Source of the DNA: Tenrec ecaudatus
Lineage: Eukaryota > Chordata > Mammalia > Afrosoricida > Tenrecidae
Length of the DNA stretch: 64,000 nt
Reading direction: 5' to 3'
Assembly (NCBI RefSeq): GCF_050624435.1
Contig: NC_134536.1
Location: 49,925,258-49,989,257, forward strand
Below the pieces are notes generated by a model, which searched no databases, was not told the origin of the DNA, and was given only the letters and a program-made list of their open reading frames with translations. This document shows positions 20,985 through 33,616 of the stretch, piece by piece; position 1 is the stretch's first letter, and every line of letters begins with the position of its first letter. The position numbers and the translations under genes are program-made.

Positions 20985-21335
20985 TAAGTCAATCTGTCCT
21001 GGAAGAAGTGCAGTCAGAATGTTCCTAAGAAGGGAGGAGGATAGGAAGACTTTACATTTTTAAAACATATTATCATATTTACATTTTAGAACATATTATC
21101 ATACTTTACATTTCTAAAACACAGTATCAAGTGGAAGCAGTCGCTGGAGAAGCACATTATGCTTGGTGAAGGAGAGTGTCATTGTAAGAGGAAGACTTAG
21201 TTAAATGAATTCACACCATGGCTAGAATATTGTTTGTGAGGATGCTGAAGAACCAAACAAGTTTTCAGTTTTAGGGCCACTATGAGTTGTAACCAATTCA
21301 ATGGCAACAAGGTTGCTAGGTTTAACAGTTTGATT
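20985..21335 (+). mobile_element. RTE LINE 3' fragment with internal triplication
   Basis: RTE-like words CTGTCCTGGAAGAAGTGCAG and GTCAGAATGTTCC, GAGAAGCACATTATGCTTGG, and tail GGGCCACTATGAGTTGTAAC. Between 21,050 and 21,125 a ~22-bp unit (TTTACATTTT...ACATATTATCATA) occurs about three times in tandem. Confidence 0.65.
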
Positions 21336-21339
21336 CTGA

Positions 21340-22915
21340 CTGATGGAAATCTCATGTGTGCACAGTAGAAGTGCTTCACTGGGTTTTCAATTAGGGCTGT
21401 GCCATTTTAGAAGCAGATCACCAGTCCTTTCTCCCAAGGTACCTCTTTGAAATAATATTTAGACTAGTCATTGAATGCTTAACTATACAAACCAACTTAT
21501 TTACATTTATTTTATTTTTTAACCTTTGTTTTACATAGGCTTAAATTTTGAAGTAAAATCCAACAGAAAGTTCTTGAAAATAATGGATATAAACTTTTGT
21601 AGAAATGTAAATATACCTTTTAAAAAGTGGCTATCTACAATGTGTTTTTAGAAATAGTCTAATAAAGTATCATTTCAATGCAAATCTCAGTCCTTTTTCC
21701 CTTAAAGTAATAAACTGAATTATTTTGAAATACTCTCATATATCTGTATAATAATGATAAATAATTTATTTCTTAAAATCCATAATATCTTTCCCATGTG
21801 AATTAGGTTATGCTTAGGTTAGATTTGACTCTGGAATGTTATGGGAAACATTAGATTTCAGACAGAGGAAATTTTCTGCTCACTCCTGGTGGATAAACAC
21901 ACACTATACTATTTACATATATTATATTCCTTCTCTTTGCCACTTGAGAAAATAAACCCTAGAAATTGAATTGAAGCTTGTGGCAATGGAGTCTTTGTTT
22001 AGTGAGCCATATAGAGCATCAGGTGTTTTTTTCTGTTTGGATCTTTAAACTAAAACTTAATTGCCCTATGTCACATCTGTTCACATCAATCAGGTTGAAT
22101 TATTTTTTTCACAGTGTGTTCTTCGAAGTGATGTGTTTGATGTGATTAGATGGATCCACAGGGTCTATCAGGCACTATGGAAAATGTGAGAACCACAAAC
22201 TTGCAGGTTAAGGAATCTCTGTCCATGCAGAATTGGGTATAGTTAATTTTAGAAGGTCAATAGAGTTCACCAGATTAAGATTTTTTTTGGCAGTGATTTT
22301 TGACAAACTAGTTTTGGATAATACAGAAAAACTATTAGTAAATTGTCAGGGCAGAGTTAAGATTAGGGAGTCATTGCCCCATTATAAGTCAGATACATTC
22401 AGAAAGGAATCAGAGTGGAAAGGGATTTGCAGTTGAGAGATTCTGTTTTAAATCCCAGCTCCTCATGTTCAAGTTATGTTGCCTTATGAGAAATCATGTT
22501 AATTCTCTGAACCACAGTTTTTTCATCTATATCATCTATCATTTTGGGAATTGTAAGAGTGACAGGAAAGAGCATTTCTACAGGAAAGTTCACTCCCTCA
22601 ATGCTGCCCCTCTAGGACAAAACACAACTGCACCTCTGGCCTTCCAAGACTGTTCATCTTTACAGGACTAGAGAGCCCATCTTTCTCCTGATAGGAAAGT
22701 TATAATTTATATAAAGTATTATAACATAACCCCACAGTTTTATTGAGGGTATGCACTTCATAATAATCAAATTAGATATTTCAAAACCCAGAGAAAGAAT
22801 AATCATGGAAATAACTAGGTGTTTGCTGCTCCAGAAGTCCTCACGTTGTGAAAGAAAGTTTAGTGATGTGTGGGGTAAAATGTTGCATATCTATCACCCT
22901 CAAACATCTAGTGGC
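21340..22915. other. No recognised feature; AT-rich unique sequence
   Basis: No gene, RNA or named repeat seen. Short ORFs only (60-68 codons), with no domains. Confidence 0.55.
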
Positions 22916-22919
22916 TATT

Positions 22920-25900
22920 GTGATGGTTAATTTTATGTTAAATCGATCACCCATTTGTTTACAAATTTCTGTATTGAGCACTAATGACAGAAGACCTGAT
23001 GAACTGTGGAAGAACATCAAGAACATCGTTCCTGAAACACAATGTCATTAACAAAACAGGAAATAGAAAAAAAATCAAAGAGAATGTCAGAAGAGAGTCT
23101 GAAAGTTGCTCTTAATCATAGAGTAGCTAAGGCATATGGAAGAAATGATGAAGTCAATAAATTGAACTGAAAATTACAAAGGGCATCTGGAGAAAGTAAA
23201 ATACTATAATTAAGTATGCAAAGATCCAGAGTTAGAAAACTCAAAACAAGAGCACATTTAGCATATCTTAAACTGAAAAACTCAAGGAAAAAAAAATCAA
23301 GTATCAAGTTGCAATCTTGAAAGATTCTATGGGTAAAATATTGAATAATGCAGGAGGAATCAAGAGAAGATGGAAAGAGTATACAGTCACTGAACCAAGA
23401 ATAACCAGTCGACATTCCACCATTTCAGGAGGTAGCATAGGAGTAAGAACCAATGGTCCTGAAGGAAAAATGTCAAGCTTTACTGAAAGCATTAGCCAAA
23501 TACAAGGATCCAGGAACTGATGGAATTCCATTTGAAGAGTTTCAACAGCTGATGAAGCGCTGGAAGTACTCGCTCATCTATGCCAGGAAATTTGGGAGAA
23601 AACTACTTGATCACCTGACTGGAAGAGCTCCATATTTGTACACATGCCAAAGAAAGGTTACCTACAGAATGCTCAAATTACAGAACAGTATTACTGATCT
23701 CACATACAAGTAAATTTTTGCTGAAGATCATCCAACAATGCTGCACATTGACAAGGTGCTTCCAGAGGTTCAGGTCAGATTCAGGAAAAGATGTAGAACA
23801 AGGAATATTGCTGATATCAGAGGGATCTTGAATAAAAACAGTGGATACCAGAAAGATGTTTACTTGTATTTTATTGGCTTGTCAAGGGCATTCGACAGTT
23901 TGGATCCTAAACAACATGGAGAAGAATACTACATTGAGAAATATTACTTTGAGAAGAATACTCATTGAGAAGAATACTACATTGTACCCATGCAGTACCT
24001 GTACATGGATCAGGAGATGTGTGAACAGAGAGAGGAAATACTGCATCATTTAAAATCAGGAAAAGTGTGTGTCACGTTTGTATCCTTTCAGGATACCTTC
24101 TCAAGTTGTTTGCTAAGCAAATGATAGAGAAGGTGGATTACATGAAATAGAATGCAACAGCAGTATTGCAGGAAGGCTCATTAACAACTTTGAACATACA
24201 GATGATGCAACTTTGCTTGCTGAAAGTGGGAACGACTTGACGCACTTGCTTATGAAATCAGAGATTAAAGCCTTCAGTATGGATTACAACTCACAATAAA
24301 GAAGATCAATATGTAGTATCATGATAAATAGAGAAAAGATTGAAGTTGTCAAGGATTTCATTTTGCTTGGATCTACAATCATTGCTCATGGAAGCAGTAG
24401 ATAAGAGATCAAATGACCCCTGGAGACTCAGCGTTGGGATTGGCCTGGTCTGACCCCACCACACTGAGGCAAAACACTAAGGGCGTGCTGCAGAGCAGCA
24501 CGGGGAGCACAGGTGGGTCCTGAGGGCATGCAAAGGATAGACTTTGGGACCAGAGGGTGACACCCCATCAGACTTGACCGGAGGACACTCCTCGAGGTTA
24601 ACAAACAGACCTTGAACTATTTACAGGTTTTTCTTTTATTATTATTTATTTTTGGTCATTGGTTTTCTTTGTTGCTGTCATTGTGGTGTTCTCTTTTGTC
24701 ACTCTTGTCTTACTATGCCTTTTTTGTGCGCATATTATTATCTCTGCAGGTCTATCTAGATAAGATAGGCGGGATGAACAGTCTAGAGGAGAAAACAATG
24801 GAACTGATGGTTCTAGGGGGAGATGGGAGAGGGAGAGGTAGAGGAAAGGAGGTGGTGTTGACCAAGCCAGGGACAAGGGAGCAACAAGTGATCCAAAATT
24901 AGTGGCAAGGAGGGTGTGAGAGGTCTGATAGGGATTCATCAAGGGCAATGTAACTGAGAGGAATCACTGAAACCCAAATGAAGGCTGAGCATGATAGTGG
25001 GACAAGCGGAAAGTAAAAGGAAATAGAGGAAAGAACTAGGAGGCAAAGGGCATTTATAGAGGTCTAAATACAGGCATGTACACATGTAACTATATTTATG
25101 TAGGATAATGGTAAAATAGATCTATGTGCATATGTTTATAGGATTAGTATTAAGGCAGCAGATGGACATTGGACCTTCCTCCACTGAAGTACTTCCTCAA
25201 TGCAAGAACACTTTGTTCTATTAAATTGGCATTCCATGATGCACACCTTCCTGACATGATCGTTGAACACAGATGTGTGCATAAGCAAATATGGTGAAGA
25301 AAGCTGATGGTGCCCGGCTATCAAAAGATATAGCATCTGGGGACTTAAAGACTTGAAGGTAAACAGTGGCTATCTAGTTCAGAAGCAACGAAGCCCTCAT
25401 GGAAGAACACACCAGCCTGTGTGATCATGAGGTATAGAAGGGACCAGGTATCAGGCATCAAAGAACAAAAAATCATTATCATTGTAAATGAGGATGAGTG
25501 CAAAGTGGAGACCCAAAGCCCATCTTTAGGTAACGGGAAACCCCTTCACAGAAGGGTTACGGGGAGGAGATGAGCCAGTCAGGATGCAGTGTAGCAACAA
25601 TAAAACATATAACTTTCCTTTAGTTCCTAAATGCTTCCCCTCCCCCCACTGTCACGATCCCAATTTTACCTTACAAATCTTGCTAGACCAGAGGATGTAC
25701 ACTGGTACAGATAAGAACTGGAAACACAGGGAATCCAGGGTGGATGATCCCTTCAGGACCTGTGGTGAGAGTGATGATACCAGAGGGTATAGGGAAGGTG
25801 GGGTAGAAAGGGGGAACCAATTACAAGGATCTACATATAACCTCCTCTCTGGGGGATGGGAAACAGAAAAGTGGGTGAAGGGAGACATTGAACAGTGTAA

Positions 25901-26512
25901 GATATGACAAAATAATAATGATTTATAAATTATCAAGGGTTCATGAGGGAGGGGGGAGTGGGAAGGGAAGGTAAAAAGGAGGTGATACCAAGGGTTTAAG
26001 TGGAGAGCAAATACGTTGAGAATGATGAGGGAAATGGATGTACAAATGTTCTTGACATGATAGATGCATGTATGGGTTGTGATAAGAGTTGTATGAGGTC
26101 CCAGTAAAATTATTATTTTTTTTAAAAAAGATCAAATGACACATTGCAGTAGTAAATTTGGGTAAGTGATACAACGCATTGGGTGAAAAATGTATTTGAA
26201 TTGTGGGGCTTATGAGGAATTTTGAAAGTGCCCTGGACAAACTGCAAAAAGGACAAACAAATCTATCTTGGGAGAAGTATATGGTCAGACTGCTCTTTAA
26301 GGCAAGGATGGAGATACTTTGTCTTACATACTTTTGACTTTTTGTCAGAGAAACCTGTCCATGAACAAGATGGATTGATACAGTGCCTGAAACTATGGAG
26401 TCAAACAAGAACAACTGCAAGAATGGCATAGGACTGGGTAGTGTCTCTTTCTGTTGTACACAGGGTCACTCAGAGTTGGAACTGATTTGATAGCCTCTAA
26501 CGACATCAATTG
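22920..26512 (+). mobile_element. RTE-type LINE, long copy interrupted by an L1
   Basis: The most complete RTE in the window. 22,920-24,417 spans from the pre-RT region through RT: the 'KYKDPGTDGIPFEEFQQLM' finger motif (23,500-23,556), motif A as 'FIGLSRAFDSLDP' (23,871-23,909), and the polymerase YADD box degraded to HTDD with 'ATLLAES' (24,198-24,227). After an L1 (24,418-26,128) the post-RT part continues at 26,129-26,512 and ends in the tail GGGTCACTCAGAGTTGGAAC, TGATTTGATAGCCTCTAACG. Many frameshifts; a dead copy. Confidence 0.85.
24418..26128 (+). mobile_element. L1 LINE, 1.7-kb 3' UTR copy inserted in the RTE
   Basis: Plus-oriented. A 12-bp perfect duplication (AGATCAAATGAC) at 24,406-24,417 and 26,129-26,140 defines it. 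It starts CCCTGGAGACTCAGCGTTGG and ends AGTAAAATTATTATT with an A-rich run. It is entirely 3' UTR; small ORFs within it are not genes. Confidence 0.9.
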
Positions 26513-26699
26513 CTGTTATGAAATAGTTACATGTGATTAAATCTGTTGGCCAGAAGCAAGCAGATTGCCTTTCACAGAACTGTGCTCCATAGGATTCTTG
26601 ATGGAGGATTTTCAAGAAGTAGATCATCCCATCTTTGATAGACTTTTATCGCTAGCCTTTACTTTAGCTACCAGGTGCATTAACTATTTTGCGAAAAGG

Positions 26700-26999
26700 A
26701 CAAATGGTGTGTTATGGAATCAATAGAGCCAGAGTGCTCCGGAGAGTAAGGCTGGTGAGATTTAGACATATTGACAGGAGAGGCCAGTCTCTGAAGAGGG
26801 ACATCACGCTTTTCCAGGAACAGTGAAGAAAAGGATGGCCTGCAAGCATATGGACCGACACAGTGGTTGCGGCAATGGTCTCAGCAGAGGAACTATTGTG
26901 ATGATAGTGTAGGTCCAGGCCGTCTTCCATTCTGTTGTGCATGGGCTGCCTCTGGATCAGAACTGACTTGATGGCATCTAAAAACCCAACAACAAACAA
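26700..26999 (+). mobile_element. RTE LINE 3' fragment
   Basis: Post-RT region (GTGAGATTTAGACATATTGA, GGCCAGTCTCTGAAGAGGGA) and tail ATCAGAACTGACTTGATGGC, ending in (AAC)n. It partly repeats the 3' end of the copy finishing at 26,512, so it is a separate insertion. Confidence 0.8.
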
Positions 27000-27004
27000 C
27001 ATAT

Positions 27005-27205
27005 GCAGATGAGCCCCGCTTTGATCTGCTAATCATAAGACGAGAGGATCAAATGCACAAGTCACTCCAAGGGTGAAAGATGAGACTATCTGCTCCAGTA
27101 AAGATTTAGTCTCAGAAGACCGAAAGGGAAGTTCTGCCCTGTCATATGGGGCCACTATGAGTTGGAACACACTCAGTGGCAATGAGTTTGGAGTTTGGGT
27201 TTATA
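27005..27205 (+). mobile_element. AfroSINE
   Basis: GAGCCCCGCTTTGATCTGCT head, CCAGTAAAGATTTAGTCTCA body, GGCCACTATGAGTTGGAACA tail, then GGCAATGAGTTTGG. It directly abuts the RTE tail. Confidence 0.8.
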
Positions 27206-27464
27206 TGTATGTGCATATCATGGGCCTGTTACTCTAGAGAAACTTAAGATAGCTATCTTTCTATTTCAAGAAGTATGTCAAAAATCTATAGGAACATGCT
27301 TGCTGAAAATTTTCTCTTGTCAGCGGATATAGTCCCCATTTTATTTTCACCAGAATTTTGCATCTTTAAAAAGTATAAACCAGGGGAGTGCTCTGTGCCA
27401 ATAATATTAATATTGTTCAAGTGGAATTCTGGTTTGGACTTTTCTCCTTCGTTCATTCCACTCA

Positions 27465-27592
27465 GAGAGAAAGAGGAGGCTTTCTGTTTCCAGAAAGATC
27501 TGGACTCAGAAAGCCAAAGGGGGCAGTGCTCCTCTATTCGGTAGGGCCACTGTGAGTCAGAACCCACTGTGGCAGTGAGTTTGGAATCTTTG
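27465..27592 (+). mobile_element. AfroSINE, 5'-truncated
   Basis: Body AAGAGGAGGCTTTCTGTTTC and tail GGCCACTGTGAGTCAGAACC, GTGGCAGTGAGTTTGGAATC. The head is missing. Confidence 0.75.
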
Positions 27593-27892
27593 TTTTGTTT
27601 TACATTACATCCCTGCCAAAGATAGCTGGTCAGAGTATTTCAGTGACCTTCGGTTTCTCCTTGGTGAGTTTTCATAGGTAATTTAATGTAAAATAATGTT
27701 TACTTAGCATTCAGTAGTGATAAACATCAGACACCTTATCATGGGCCAAATAAAGAGCTGTATTACTGACTAGAAGGTGGCGTGAGGAAAGAAAGGTAGT
27801 GACCAGAGAACCAAAATGTAAAGAAAGAGCCCTTGCTGAGATAGCAACTTATCTGCACTTGGTTAAGAGGGTCTGCTCTCTAGTAAAGCCAA

Positions 27893-28073
27893 ATCAAAAA
27901 TCAAACTCACTACCATTGAGTCAATTCTGACTCATAGTGATCCTACAGGACAAGATAAAACTGCTCCTAAGAGTTTCCAAGAGAGTAACTGTGTATCAGA
28001 GTGGAAAACTTCATCTTCCTCCCGAGGAGCGATTGGTGAATGTGAGTGGCTGACCTTGTGGTTAACAGCTTAA
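27893..28073 (-). mobile_element. AfroSINE
   Basis: Reverse copy beginning with the complemented tail CAAACTCACTACCATTGAGT and continuing through TTCCAAGAGAGTAACTGTGT to GGTTAACAGCTTAACCCATA. It lies immediately next to the SPIN end. Confidence 0.82.
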
Positions 28074-28249
28074 CCCATATTTACTTGGTCAGCGGTTCTC
28101 AACCTTCCTAATGCCGCGACCCTTTAATACAGTTCCTCATGTTGTGGTGACCCCCAACCATAAAATTATTTTCATTACTATTTCATAACTGTAATTTTGC
28201 TACTGTTATGAATCATAATGTAAATATGTGATATGCAGGATGCATTTTC

Positions 28250-30293
28250 TTTTTAAAAAGTCATTTTATTGGGAACTCATACAACTCTTATCACAATCCA
28301 CCCATACATCCATTGTGTCAAGCACATTTGTACATTTGTTGCCATCATCATTCTCAAGACATTTTCTTTCTACTTGAGGCCTTGGTATCAGCTCTTCATT
28401 TTTTGCCCCTCCCTCCCCACCTCCCCTCACTCAGGAACCCTTGATAATTTATAAATTATTATTTTTTCATGTCTTACACTGTCCAAAATCTCCCTTTATC
28501 CACTTTTTTGTTGTCCATCCCCTAGGGAGGGGGTTATATGTAGATCCTTGTGATTGGTTTCCCTTTTCTACCCCACCTTTCTCTACCCTCCCGGTATTGC
28601 CATTCTCACCTGTCCTGGTTTACCTGTCCTGGTTCATCTGTCCTGGATTCCTTGTGTTTTCAATTCCTATCTGTACCAGTGTAAATTCTCTGTTCTAGCT
28701 GGATTTGTAAGGCAGAATTGGGATTATGATCCTGCAGCTGGGTGGGAGGGGGGGGGAAGCATTAAAGAACTAGAAGAAAGTTATATGTTTAATCATTGCT
28801 ACACTGCACCCTAACTGGCTCGTCTCCTGCCCACAATTCTTCTGTAAAGGGATGTCCAGTTGCCTACAGAATGGGCTTTGGGCCCCCACTCTACACCCCT
28901 CATTCACAATTATATGATTTTTTGTTCTTTGATGCCTGATACCTGATCCCTTCGACACCTCATGATCACACAGGCTGATGTAATTCTTCCATGTAGATTT
29001 TGCTGCTTCTCAGCTGGATAGCCTCTTGTTTATAATCAAGCCTTTAAGACTCCAGATGCTGTATCTTTTGTTAGTTGGGCACCATCAACTTTCTTCACCA
29101 CATTTGCGTATGCACACATTTGTTTTCAGCAATTGTGTCAGGAAGGTGACACCATGGAATGCCAGTTTAATAGAACAAAGTGTTCTTGTATTGAGGGAGA
29201 ACTTGAGTGGAGGCCCAATGTCCATCTGCTACCTGAATACTAACCCTATAAATAAATGCATTTAGATCTATTTCCTATCATCATATATAAATATATTTAC
29301 ATATGTACATGCTTGTATTTAGACTTCTATAAATGTCCTTTGCCTAATTCTTTCCTCTATTTCATTTTACTTTCCGCTTGTCCCACTATCATGCTCAGTT
29401 TTCATTTGGTTTTCAATGATTCCTATCGGTTACCCTTTCCTGTGATCAAGCCTACCAGGCCTCTTACACCCTCCTCGCCATGGATTTTGGATCACTTGTT
29501 CCTTTGTCCCTGGTTTTGTTAATACCACTTCCCCCTCCACAACTCTCCCTCTCCCATGTCCCCCAGGAACCGTTTGTCCCCTTGTTTTCTCCTCCAGATT
29601 GTTTACCTTGCCTATCTTATCTAGATAGACCTTCAGAGAAAATAATATGCACAAAAACAAGATAGAGCAAAACAAAACAACAACAACAACAAAAAACAAT
29701 GACAAGAAAAGCCTGTAAATAGTTCGAGGTCTGTTTGTTGACCTTTTGGAGTGTTTTCTGGTTGAGTCTGATGGGGTGCCATGTCCTGGCCCCACAGTCT
29801 ATTTTTGGTATTCCATTGGGATTTCCTTGCTCTGCTCCCTTGCTGTTCTGTTGCACACCCTTAGTGTTTTCCTCGGTGTGGTGGGGTCAGATCGGACGCA
29901 ATTCCCACACTGTGTCCCCAGTGTTGTCCCCTGTAGATTATGGGTCAGTGAAGGATGTCGTGTCTTGTAGTGGGGCCATCCATATGATCCTCTCTGTTCA
30001 TTGGCTGCTCTGAGCGGGGATATGGTCCTCAAGGCTTGGTGGGCCAGGATGTGTTCCACTCTCTCTTCCTCCCCCTTCATTTGCTCCCATGTGCTCTGAT
30101 CAGACATGTCCCTCTCCCCGAGCTGTAGCTTCAGTGCTGTCCTCTTAAGTAAATTCTTCTGGGAGGAGGGGTTGCTGTCCATGTAACTGGGATTGGGGCC
30201 AGCCCCTCAGACCTCTCTACTCGTTCCCTGTTTCATGCTGGTATGTTGCATTCGCATCTTGGAGTATGGGGTGGAAGTCTGGTCCCTCTTTCA
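28250..30293 (-). mobile_element. L1 LINE, 2.0-kb 3' UTR copy inside SPIN
   Basis: Minus-oriented: TCATTTTATTGGGAACTCAT on the left, L1 3' UTR throughout. The SPIN sequence CAGGATGCATTTTC (28,236-28,249) / CAGGATGTATTTTC (30,294-30,307) is the target-site duplication. The apparent 121- and 127-codon ORFs on the minus strand are 3'-UTR frames. Confidence 0.9.
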
Positions 30294-30464
30294 CAGGATG
30301 TATTTTCATTGTTACAAATTGAATATAAAGCATAGTGATTAATTACAAAATATGTAATTATATATAGTGAAATATTTATTTCGAATTACAAGTAAATGAA
30401 ATTTTGTCTTGAAGCATGGTGTAACATGGGTAACAGTCTTCAAGCGGGGTACTCTTTTTTTTTT

Positions 30465-31040
30465 AACAGAAAATTTGCTGTTTAATGCAAGATTTCACGT
30501 ATGGAATCAGTAGCTTGCTCATAAAATTTAGACAGCAATTCCCCTAGGAAACCATAAAACAATTTGAGAAGAAACCTTCAATCGAACAATGTAAATTTAT
30601 ACTGCATGTTAATTATAGCAACACATGGGAATCTACTTCATTAGAACATGGACAGGAGATGGATAAACAACCTTATTTGTTGTACATTTATTTTCACATG
30701 TATAATGACAAACTTAAAATTCTAAATATTATCTCCCTTACTTTGATGGCTTTTTAAGTAAATAATTATTATTTACGTGGTTTGGAGACCTTTTGACAAA
30801 GATAATTGTTTTATTATTATTATTTTAAATGAAAGATGCCTTGCTCTGTACCCAGCGCTCCTCTGGGGGAGGGGAATATATTGACGTATAAACCAAAATA
30901 TTAACCTTGAGGAATTCAAAAACATAGGCCTGAGTCATAATCTGTTAAATCTCATAAAAGTACCTTATAAAATCATGGAGCAGAGAGCAAAAGTAACAAA
31001 TGGGTTTTCAGTGCCAACTATACCAAAGTGGAGAATTTAA
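30465..31040 (-). other. Putative 3'-transduced segment of the L1
   Basis: Non-L1 sequence lying inside the target-site duplications, between the L1 3' end and the terminal poly(A). Read on the minus strand, the L1 stops just after CCCCAATAAAG; the segment then continues and ends with ATTAAA about 17 nt before the poly(A). That is the expected layout when transcription ignores the weak L1 polyadenylation signal and uses a downstream one. No gene is recognised within it. Confidence 0.65.
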
Positions 31041-33616
31041 AAAAAAATCTCTTTATTGGGGCTCATAAGGCACTTATCACAGTCTGTACATACATCAATT
31101 GGGCAAAGCAACCTTATACATTCATTGCACACATCATTCTCATAATTCACCTTCCACTTGGGTTCCTGGAATCAGCTCGGTTTCCCTTTTTTTTCCCCCA
31201 TCCCCCTCCCTCCCCGATCCCACCCCTGGTCCCTTGATAGTTTATAAATAATTATTATATCTTATCTTACACTCCCCGGCATCTCCCCTCACCCGCCTCC
31301 CCATTGCCCATCTCCCAGAGAGGAGGTTACACATAGATCTCCGAGATCGGTTCTCCCTTTCTACACCCCCTTCCATCCTGGTGTCGCCACTCCCACCGCT
31401 GGTGTTGAGGGGTTCATCTGTCCTAGATTCCCTGTGCCTCCAGATCCCCACTGCACCGCTGTATATCCTCTGGTATAACCAGGTCCGCAAGGCAAGGTAG
31501 AATTGGGGTCATGATCACTGGGAGGGGAGGAAGCGTTCAGGAACTAGAGGAAGATTTTGAGTTTCATTTTTGCTACACTGAACCCTGAGTGGCCCATCTC
31601 CTCCACACTACCCCTCTGGAACGGGTGTCCAGCTGTCTACAGATGGGTATTGGGTCCCCATCATGCACTCCCCCTCTTTCACGGTGATGTGATTCTCACC
31701 ACCACCCCACCTTTGTTGTTGGAGACCTGGTCTCCTCTGTCCTTCACGGTCACCTATGTTGGTGTGCTGCTTCCGTGTGGGCTCGGTTGCTTCTGGGCTA
31801 GATGGCCGCTTGTTTGCTTTCAAGCCTTTAAGTCCCCAGACGCTATAGCTCTCAGTAGCCAGGCACCATCAACCTTCTTCACCACACTTGCTTATGCACA
31901 CTTTTGTCTTCAGCGATTATGTAAGGAAGGTGATCACACAATGATTGTTTTTGTTCCTTTGTATCTGTTACATGGTCCATCCAACACCTTGTATTCGCTT
32001 AGGCCGTGTGCTTCTTCTCTGTGGGCTTTGTTGCTTCTGAGCTAGATGGCCGCTTATTTGCCTTCAAGCCTTTAAGACCCCAGATGCTATATATTTTTGA
32101 TAGCCAGGCACCATCAGCTTTCTTCACCACATTTGCTTACACACACGTCTGTCTTCAGTGATCATGTCGGGAAGATGGGTATCCTGCAATGTCTGTTTAG
32201 CAGGGCGAGGTGCTATTGTATTGGGGGATTATGCATGAGGAGGCCCAATGTCCATCTGCTACCCTACTACCGAACCTATAAATATATGCATATAAATCTA
32301 TTGCCCCCATAATCATAAATATATTTACATATGTACATGTCTGTATTTAGGCTTCTCTGTATGCACTTTGCCTCCTACTCCTTTCCTCTATTTCCTTTCG
32401 CTTTCCTCCCGACCCATTACCATGTTTAGCCTTCATTCTGGTTTCAGAAATTCCTATCAGATACCTTGCTCTTGGTCACTCCCTTCCAGTCCTCCCCTCA
32501 CCTCCCTCCTCTGGTTTTGAACCACTCGCTGTTCCCTTGTCCCTGTGTTGGGCGACACCTCCTCCCTTCCCTACCTCCCACGCTCTCATGTCCCTCCAGG
32601 ACTGTTGGTCCTGTTGTTTTCTTCTCTCATTATTTGTCCAGCCTATCTTGTCTAGATGGACCTGCTGACATAGTAATATGTGCATACAAATGCATATGAC
32701 TTTGACTGCGCCCAAGTTGCCCATAAGAACATGGCTTTGACAGAAGCAACATCGACATGCTGATAAGCAGAAAAGCCACTAACATACAAAATTTACAAGG
32801 TAAAAAACAAAACAAATTTTAAAAAGACTAAACAAAAAGATAGCAAATATTAAAAGAAAAATTGCTAGTAGTTCAAGGTCAGTTCGTTGGCCTTTAGGAG
32901 TGTTTTCTAGGTGTAGCTTGTGAGGCGCCACGTCCTGGCCCAGAAGACCATCCTTTATACTCCCTCGGGATCCCTTTGCTCTGCTTCCTCCACTGCTCCA
33001 TTGCACGCCCCCAGTGTTTGCCTCAGTGTGGCGGGGTCAGCTCAGTCCCCCATCCCCCATTGTGTCTCAGGTGCTGTCCTGTGTAGGGCCATGTGTTGGT
33101 GCAGGATGTCGCATCTCGTAGTGTGGTCAGCTGAGTGGTCCTCTCTGTATGATGGGCTCTTCTAGCTGGTCTATTGACCTTGGGCTTGGTGGACCCAGGT
33201 GTACTCCACTACGTCCTTTCTCCTTCTTTTGTTTCAGCTTCCTTCTGGATGTGGTGTGGTAGGTCAGTTCCTTTCCCACTCCAGATGATCTATTTTTGTT
33301 TTCTGTGGTATTCCCTTCGAGTGTGGGGGTCGGCCTAATTCTGGTTTGGGCCGGCTTGTCGTCCAGCCTCTTTGTGTAGACCTCTGTACTTTACATTGCC
33401 CTCCTTGTTTGGTGTGTCATGTTGGGGTCCATATGCATGTTCCATATCTGTGGGGACACAACCGATACTCTCCCCCGGGTGGGTTAGTACCCTGCCCCCC
33501 CCCATACCATCCATTCGGATTCTCTCCCTCCCAGTTCTCCCTCTCCCTACCCCACTACTCCTTCTTTATGCTGGGCTCTCATGTACCTCCCTAAGTATGG
33601 CCTGCCCTCCCTCCAA

